64,000 bases of DNA, from positions 124,001-188,000 of the forward strand of contig JACKHZ010000010.1 of the NCBI GenBank assembly GCA_020638735.1, written 5' to 3'. Made by a program: the position numbers and the translations under genes. This document shows positions 60,034-64,000 of the stretch, piece by piece. The DNA is from Planctomycetota bacterium (GTDB lineage: Bacteria; Planctomycetota; UBA1135; UBA2386). How positions within the stretch are numbered: the first letter of the stretch is position 1; the number at the start of each line of letters is the position of its first letter. The notes beneath the pieces were generated by a model, which saw only the letters and a list, made by a program, of their open reading frames with translations, ran no database searches and was not told where the DNA came from.

Positions 60034-61644
60034 ATGACCGAAGTCCTGCACAGCCAGGCGAAGCCCGCTTCGCCCGAGTTCCGCGACAACCGCGAACATC
60101 ACCTGAAGACGATCGCCGAGATCCAAGCCCACGTCACAGCGGCGAAGCAGGGCGGCGGCGAGGAGGCGTGCGCGCGTCACCACAAGCGCGGCAAGCTGCT
60201 GCCGCGCGAGCGCATCGACGCGATCCTCGACCCGGGCGCGCCGTTCCTCGAGCTGTCGCCGCTGGCGGCGCACGGGCTCTACGGCGGCGACGCGCCGTCG
60301 GCGGGCATCGTCACCGGCGTCGGCGTCGTCGAGGGCCGCGAGGTGATGATCGTCGCCAACGACGCGACCGTGAAGGGCGGCACGTACTTCCCGATGACGG
60401 TCAAGAAGCACGTGCGGGCGCAGGAGATCGCGCTCGAGAACAACCTGCCGTGCGTCTACCTGGTCGACTCGGGCGGCGCGTTCCTGCCGCTGCAGGACGA
60501 GGTGTTCCCCGACCGCGACCACTTCGGCCGCATCTTCTACAACCAGGCGCGCATGTCCGCGGCCCGCATCCCGCAGGTCGCGGTGGTGCTCGGCTCGTGC
60601 ACGGCGGGCGGCGCCTACGTGCCGGCGATGAGCGACGAGAGCATCATCGTCAAGGGCAACGGCACGATCTTCCTCGGCGGTCCGCCGCTGGTGAAGGCCG
60701 CCACCGGCGAGGTCGTGTCGGCCGAGGACCTCGGCGGCGCCGACGTGCACACGCGCCTCAGCGGCGTCGCCGACCACTTCGCCGAGGACGAACCGCACGC
60801 GCTGCAGATGTGCCGTTCGATCGTCTCGCACCTCAACACCAGGAAGCTGCAGCAGCTGGCGATGCAGGCCTCGGAGGACCCGGCCTACGACCCCGAGGAG
60901 CTGCTCGGCGTGCTGCCGAAGGACACCCGCACGCCGTACGACGTGCGCGAGGTGATCGCGCGGCTGGTCGACGGCAGCCGCTTCCACGAGTTCAAGGCGC
61001 GCTACGGCACGACGCTGGTGACCGGCTTCGCGCACCTGTGCGGCATGCCGATCGGCATCGTCGCCAACAACGGCATCCTGTTCTCTGAGAGCGCGCAGAA
61101 GGCGGCGCACTTCGTCGAGCTGTGCAACCAGCGCAAGGTGCCGCTGCTGTTCCTGCAGAACATCACCGGCTTCATGGTCGGCCGGAAGTACGAGACCGGC
61201 GGCATCGCCAAGGACGGGGCCAAGATGGTGCAGGCGGTCGCGACGGCCAACGTGCCGAAGCTGACGGTGCTGATCGGCGGCTCGTTCGGCGCCGGCAACT
61301 ACGGCATGTGCGGTCGCGCCTACCAGCCGCGCTTCCTGTTCACGTGGCCCAACTCGCGTATCTCGGTGATGGGCGGTGAGCAGGCGGCGGGCGTGTTGGC
61401 GCAGGTCAAGAAGGACCAGCTCGAGGCCAAGGGGCAGACGCTGTCGGCCGAGGAGGAGGCGAAGCTGAAGGCGCCGATCCTCGAGAAGTACGAGACCGAA
61501 GGCCACCCGCTGTATGCCACCGCGCGGCTGTGGGACGACGGCATCGTCGATCCGCGGCAGACGCGCGCGGCGCTGGCGTTGGCGCTGTCGGCGAGCCTCA
61601 ACGCCGAGATCCCGGACTGGCGCGCGCCGGTGTTCCGCATGTGA
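60034..61644 (+). CDS. mccB: methylcrotonyl-CoA carboxylase, beta (carboxyltransferase) subunit
   Basis: 536 residues, the standard length of this subunit. It has the characteristic R-G-K-L-L-P-R-E-R and L-E-L-S-P-L-A-A-H-G-L-Y-G region, G-G-T-Y-F-P-M-T-V-K-K-H, the D-S-G-G-A-F-L-P-L-Q-D-E-V-F-P-D-R block and G-S-C-T-A-G-G-A-Y-V-P-A-M, all of which mark MCC beta rather than propionyl-CoA carboxylase beta. It transfers the carboxyl group from biotin to 3-methylcrotonyl-CoA in leucine catabolism. The biotin carboxylase alpha subunit is not adjacent. The stop overlaps the start of the following lipoprotein gene (TGATG). Confidence 0.95.
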   Translation: MTEVLHSQAKPASPEFRDNREHHLKTIAEIQAHVTAAKQGGGEEACARHHKRGKLLPRERIDAILDPGAPFLELSPLAAHGLYGGDAPSAGIVTGVGVVEGREVMIVANDATVKGGTYFPMTVKKHVRAQEIALENNLPCVYLVDSGGAFLPLQDEVFPDRDHFGRIFYNQARMSAARIPQVAVVLGSCTAGGAYVPAMSDESIIVKGNGTIFLGGPPLVKAATGEVVSAEDLGGADVHTRLSGVADHFAEDEPHALQMCRSIVSHLNTRKLQQLAMQASEDPAYDPEELLGVLPKDTRTPYDVREVIARLVDGSRFHEFKARYGTTLVTGFAHLCGMPIGIVANNGILFSESAQKAAHFVELCNQRKVPLLFLQNITGFMVGRKYETGGIAKDGAKMVQAVATANVPKLTVLIGGSFGAGNYGMCGRAYQPRFLFTWPNSRISVMGGEQAAGVLAQVKKDQLEAKGQTLSAEEEAKLKAPILEKYETEGHPLYATARLWDDGIVDPRQTRAALALALSASLNAEIPDWRAPVFRM

Positions 61645-62807
61645 TGGCGGTGGTCGTGGCTCGCGTGCGCTGGACGGTCGTGTGTGTCGCCGGCGTGCTG
61701 GGCGCGGCGTGCCGGCAGGCGGAGCCGCCGGTGCGCGTGCTCGACGGGCTGCGCATCACGCCCGACGTGGTGCGTCACGCAGCGCTGCCGACGGATCTGA
61801 CGTTCGTCGAGCAAGACCTGCGTCGCGCGCTGCCGCCGGAGCAGGCGACGCCGCTCGATGCCCTGCTGCCCGAGTGCCTCGACGCCTCGGGCGGGCGCGC
61901 CGTGTCGGCGGCCGTCTATCTGCCGGGCAACGGTTGCTGGGTTGGCGCGTGTTCGCGCGATGCGCAGCTCCAGATCGATCCCGACACGCGCTTCCACGCG
62001 GCGAGCATCACCAAGGCGATGACCGCGGCGTTGGTGCTGCAGCTGATCGAGCAGGGGCACGTCTCGCTCGAGACCACCGTCGATCGCTGGTTCCCCGGGT
62101 TGCCGCGGGGCGCTGAGATCACGGTGGATCACCTGTTGTCGCACACGAGCGGGCTCACCGATCCCGCGCTCGAACTGCCCGACTCGGCGCGTTCGTTCCG
62201 CACCGCAGACGAAGTGCTCGCCTCCGTGCAGCGCGGCGAGCTGGCGTTTGCGCCGGGCACGCGCTGGTCGTACTGCAACGCCGGCTATCAGCTGCTCGGC
62301 GAGATCGTCGCGCGCGAGTTCGACGCGCCGTTCGACGAGGTGTTGGAGCAACGTCTGTGGCAACCGCTGGGCTTGACGCGGGCCTGCTGGGTGAAGTCGG
62401 CGAATCAGCGCGAAGTGCTGCCCGACAGCGTCGTCGGCGGCAGGAGCGGCTTCGAGGTCATCGACTATGCGGTGCCGCTCGCCGCGGGTTCCGTCGCGGC
62501 GACGCCGCGCGACCTGGTGCGTTGGCACGCGGCGCTGCTCGGCAGTGCCGTGCTGCGGCCGGAGACCGCGGCGCGCATGCTCGATCGCCTGCTGCCGATG
62601 AGCCCAGGGTCGCTGTGGTGGGGGCGCGGCCTGATGCTGCTGCGCATGCCGGACCCGATCGGCGAAGTGATCTACTCGGCCGGCGGCATCCAGGGCTTCC
62701 AGTCGGCGCTGGCCTGGCTGCCGAGCAAGCGCGCGTTCGTTGCCGTGATGACGATCGACGAGACGCCGGCGGGGCCGTTCTTGTGGCGATTGGCGAACGC
62801 GCTGTGA
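61644..62807 (+). CDS. beta-lactamase-family serine hydrolase lipoprotein
   Basis: 387 residues. Lipoprotein signal with lipobox L-G-A-A-C near residue 19. The catalytic S-x-x-K is S121-I-T-K124 (A-S-I-T-K-A-M), followed by Y-C-N (the Y-x-N motif) and, near the C-terminus, S-A-G-G-I-Q-G in place of the usual K/H-T/S-G. The fold is class C beta-lactamase/D-aminopeptidase-like, acting in the periplasm on peptides or esters; no specific substrate is claimed. The start overlaps the stop of mccB (TGATG), so it is translationally coupled to it. Confidence 0.85.
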   Translation: MAVVVARVRWTVVCVAGVLGAACRQAEPPVRVLDGLRITPDVVRHAALPTDLTFVEQDLRRALPPEQATPLDALLPECLDASGGRAVSAAVYLPGNGCWVGACSRDAQLQIDPDTRFHAASITKAMTAALVLQLIEQGHVSLETTVDRWFPGLPRGAEITVDHLLSHTSGLTDPALELPDSARSFRTADEVLASVQRGELAFAPGTRWSYCNAGYQLLGEIVAREFDAPFDEVLEQRLWQPLGLTRACWVKSANQREVLPDSVVGGRSGFEVIDYAVPLAAGSVAATPRDLVRWHAALLGSAVLRPETAARMLDRLLPMSPGSLWWGRGLMLLRMPDPIGEVIYSAGGIQGFQSALAWLPSKRAFVAVMTIDETPAGPFLWRLANAL

Positions 62808-62835
62808 TGGCCGCGAGGCTCCCGGTCGGCGCGCG

Positions 62836-63081
62836 TCACTGTTGCCGCCGTCGCCGCCGCGGGTGGTCGCGGTGCTCGTCCCCGTCGTCGTCCGCCGCCG
62901 GGTCGGTCGGCAGCGGCTGATCGTCTTCGTCGAGTCGCAGATACAGCCGCAACGCGGCCCGGACGACGCCGCCGGCCGAGTCGTGCGTGCCGTTCTTGAC
63001 CTGGGCGAAGACGGCCTGCGCCAACGCGAGCGGGACGTTGGCGGTGATTACCGTGCCGCGCTTCTGCTTGTCGATGGCCAT
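62836..63081 (-). CDS. possible ribbon-helix-helix (ParD/CopG-like) protein
   Basis: 81 residues. The first ~48 residues (K-R-G-T-V-I-T-A-N-V-P-L-A-L-A-Q-A-V-F-A-Q-V, then A-L-R-L-Y-L) fit a short beta strand followed by two helices as in ribbon-helix-helix antitoxins and repressors. The remaining ~33 residues are acidic then Arg-rich, as in disordered antitoxin tails. No toxin gene sits next to it. It converges with the serine hydrolase and is divergent from the DUF4262-type gene, 82 bases away. Confidence 0.55.
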   Translation of the reverse strand: MAIDKQKRGTVITANVPLALAQAVFAQVKNGTHDSAGGVVRAALRLYLRLDEDDQPLPTDPAADDDGDEHRDHPRRRRRQQ

Positions 63082-63163
63082 GGGCGCGCCGTTGTGTGGC
63101 GCAGCGCGACGGCAGTCGCGAAGTGCTTGTCGCGATCGATCCGGCTATCCTGGCCGTCACGAC

Positions 63164-63634
63164 ATGGCCGCACCTGCCGACGACATCTCCCCCGAACTCA
63201 AGAAGGCGCTCGCCGACATCAACGAGAGCGGGGTGCACATCGCCCATGTCGAGGGCGGTCCGGGGGAACCGTGCTACAGCTACACGGTCGGGCTCTGGCA
63301 CAGCTTCGAGCACCCGGAGGTGGTCGTGTTCGGCCTCGAGGACGTCGTCGCGCGCGAGTTGCTCGAGGCGATGACCGACGAACTCGACGAGGGCAAGACG
63401 TTCGTCGCCGGCGGGCGCTACGAAGGCCTGCTGGTCGGCTACCCGGTGCGCATGCTGGCGGTGCCGGCCGCACAGACCGCGCGCTGGTTCGAGCTCGCCG
63501 CCGCGGCCTACGGCGACGCGTTCCCGTGCCTGCAGATGGTCTGGCCGGACAAGGAGAAGCGCTGGCCGTGGGACGAGGGCGCGCGCGACGCGTTCGTCAA
63601 GTCGCAGCCGCTGCTGGGCCCGCTGCCGCAGTGA
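63164..63634 (+). CDS. DUF4262-type protein
   Basis: 156 residues from ATG 63164. Features of the DUF4262 family: an N-terminal acidic helix, the central Y-S-Y-T-V-G-L-W-H-S-F-E-H-P-E-V-V-V-F-G-L motif, and later M-V-W-P-D-K-E-K-R-W-P-W-D-E-G. It is cytoplasmic with no signal peptide. Family function is unknown. Its stop overlaps the start of the next small gene (GTGA). Confidence 0.85.
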   Translation: MAAPADDISPELKKALADINESGVHIAHVEGGPGEPCYSYTVGLWHSFEHPEVVVFGLEDVVARELLEAMTDELDEGKTFVAGGRYEGLLVGYPVRMLAVPAAQTARWFELAAAAYGDAFPCLQMVWPDKEKRWPWDEGARDAFVKSQPLLGPLPQ

Positions 63635-63837
63635 GCGACGAGCGCCCGAGCTCGCCGCCGCCTCGCCGTTCTACGCGCCTGGCCAGCGTCTATGTGCTCG
63701 GTCTGTTCGGTGTCGCGCTGGTCGCGCTGATGTTGATGCGCGGCGCCGGCCGCCTGCTGGTGCCGCTGCTGCTGATCGGCGCCGTCGTCTGGGTCGTGCA
63801 CCGGGTCGTGCAGAAGATCCGCGAGCCGATCGACTGA
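63631..63837 (+). CDS. small two-segment membrane protein, unknown
   Basis: 68 residues from GTG 63631, overlapping the DUF4262-type stop. A short Ser/Pro/Arg N-terminus is followed by two hydrophobic segments (about 17-34, L-A-S-V-Y-V-L-G-L-F-G-V-A-L-V-A, and 39-56, G-R-L-L-V-P-L-L-L-I-G-A-V-V-W-V) and a basic end. Its dependence on translational coupling to the DUF4262 gene supports that it is real. The function is unknown. Confidence 0.6.
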   Translation: MSDERPSSPPPRRSTRLASVYVLGLFGVALVALMLMRGAGRLLVPLLLIGAVVWVVHRVVQKIREPID

Positions 63838-63845
63838 CGACGCGA

Positions 63846-64000
63846 CTACTCGGTGACGCGGCGGCTGAGGTCGACGTGGTCGTAGACGCTGCGCACCAGG
63901 ACGCCGTCGGGGGCGCGTTCGAGCTGCAGCGGGCCGTCGCCGAACGGGTCGTCGCACGCCGGCGTCTGCGGATCGATGTGCATCGCGAGCGCCGTGCGCA
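63846..64000 (-). CDS. 3' part of a leftward gene running off the window (partial)
   Basis: On the reverse strand the last 51 codons read openly to a TAG at 63846-63848. The residues (M-H-I-D-P-Q-T-P-A-C-D-D-P-F-G-D-G, later V-Y-D-H-V-D-L-S-R-R-V-T-E) look like ordinary protein and are unlike a shadow frame of the short neighbouring gene. No family can be assigned from this piece. Confidence 0.55.
   Translation of the reverse strand, partial: RTALAMHIDPQTPACDDPFGDGPLQLERAPDGVLVRSVYDHVDLSRRVTE

Noticed and set aside
63508..63957. 149-codon reverse frame at the window end
   Set aside because: Antisense shadow of the DUF4262 and small membrane genes; the frame ending at 63846 reads as ordinary protein instead.

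Overview
The window is very GC-rich bacterial chromosome. Almost every gene uses G/C in third codon positions, so the reverse strands carry long open shadow frames. Many proteins are secreted beta-rich proteins with a signal peptide ending in A-Q. There are two sigma factors fused to membrane-anchored carboxypeptidase-regulatory-like tails, an FG-GAP repeat protein, IS66 and several lipoproteins. This style is most consistent with a Planctomycetota-like, Gram-negative-type organism. That is an inference from gene content; there is no rRNA or other strong phylogenetic marker besides ribosomal protein L33.

Layout. 0-5 kb: tail of an upstream gene with a terminator, a secreted protein, rpmG, then three leftward genes (two of unknown function and an extended SDR epimerase). 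5-12.4 kb: a rightward run of FIST sensor, hybrid histidine kinase, SbcD and SbcC. 12.5-25.1 kb: a secreted protein converges on a leftward trehalose-type operon (TPS-TPP fusion and a GH15 hydrolase). Between their 3' ends sits a 6.36-kb island holding a beta-propeller/c-type haem protein and an IS66 element. The island is flanked by a 145-bp direct repeat that duplicates the 3' end of the GH15 gene. 25-33.6 kb: a HEAT-like protein, an apparently orphan TssB-TssC (contractile sheath) fusion, and an RND efflux pair followed by a PP2C phosphatase. 33.6-41.8 kb: a sigma factor fusion, an FG-GAP protein, a secreted protein and a papain-like secreted protein. 41.8-45.4 kb: a dicarboxylate/amino-acid symporter, a compact two-gene nucleotidyltransferase cassette flanked by a 38-bp direct repeat, a small secreted protein, a double CDGSH protein, a YHS-like lipoprotein and a TerB-like protein. 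45.5-57 kb: secreted proteins around an exopolysaccharide cluster (Wzz-like protein, degenerate BY-kinase, GT2 with a dead deacetylase domain, second GT2). 57-64 kb: a second sigma-factor fusion, methylcrotonyl-CoA carboxylase beta subunit, a serine hydrolase lipoprotein, and small genes.

Working together: FIST and the hybrid kinase look like a one-operon sensor pair. SbcD and SbcC form the MRE11-RAD50-like nuclease. The trehalose genes make and probably hydrolyse trehalose-type sugars. The Wzz-like, BY-like and GT2 genes build surface polysaccharide, presumably displayed with the many secreted proteins, six of which share a C-terminal beta-strand signature.

Most unusual points: the 877-bp nucleotidyltransferase cassette and the 6.36-kb island, each inserted between convergent 3' ends with duplicated flanks; the single-chain TssB-TssC fusion; the two sigma factor/membrane fusions; and two components of the polysaccharide cluster whose catalytic motifs have decayed.
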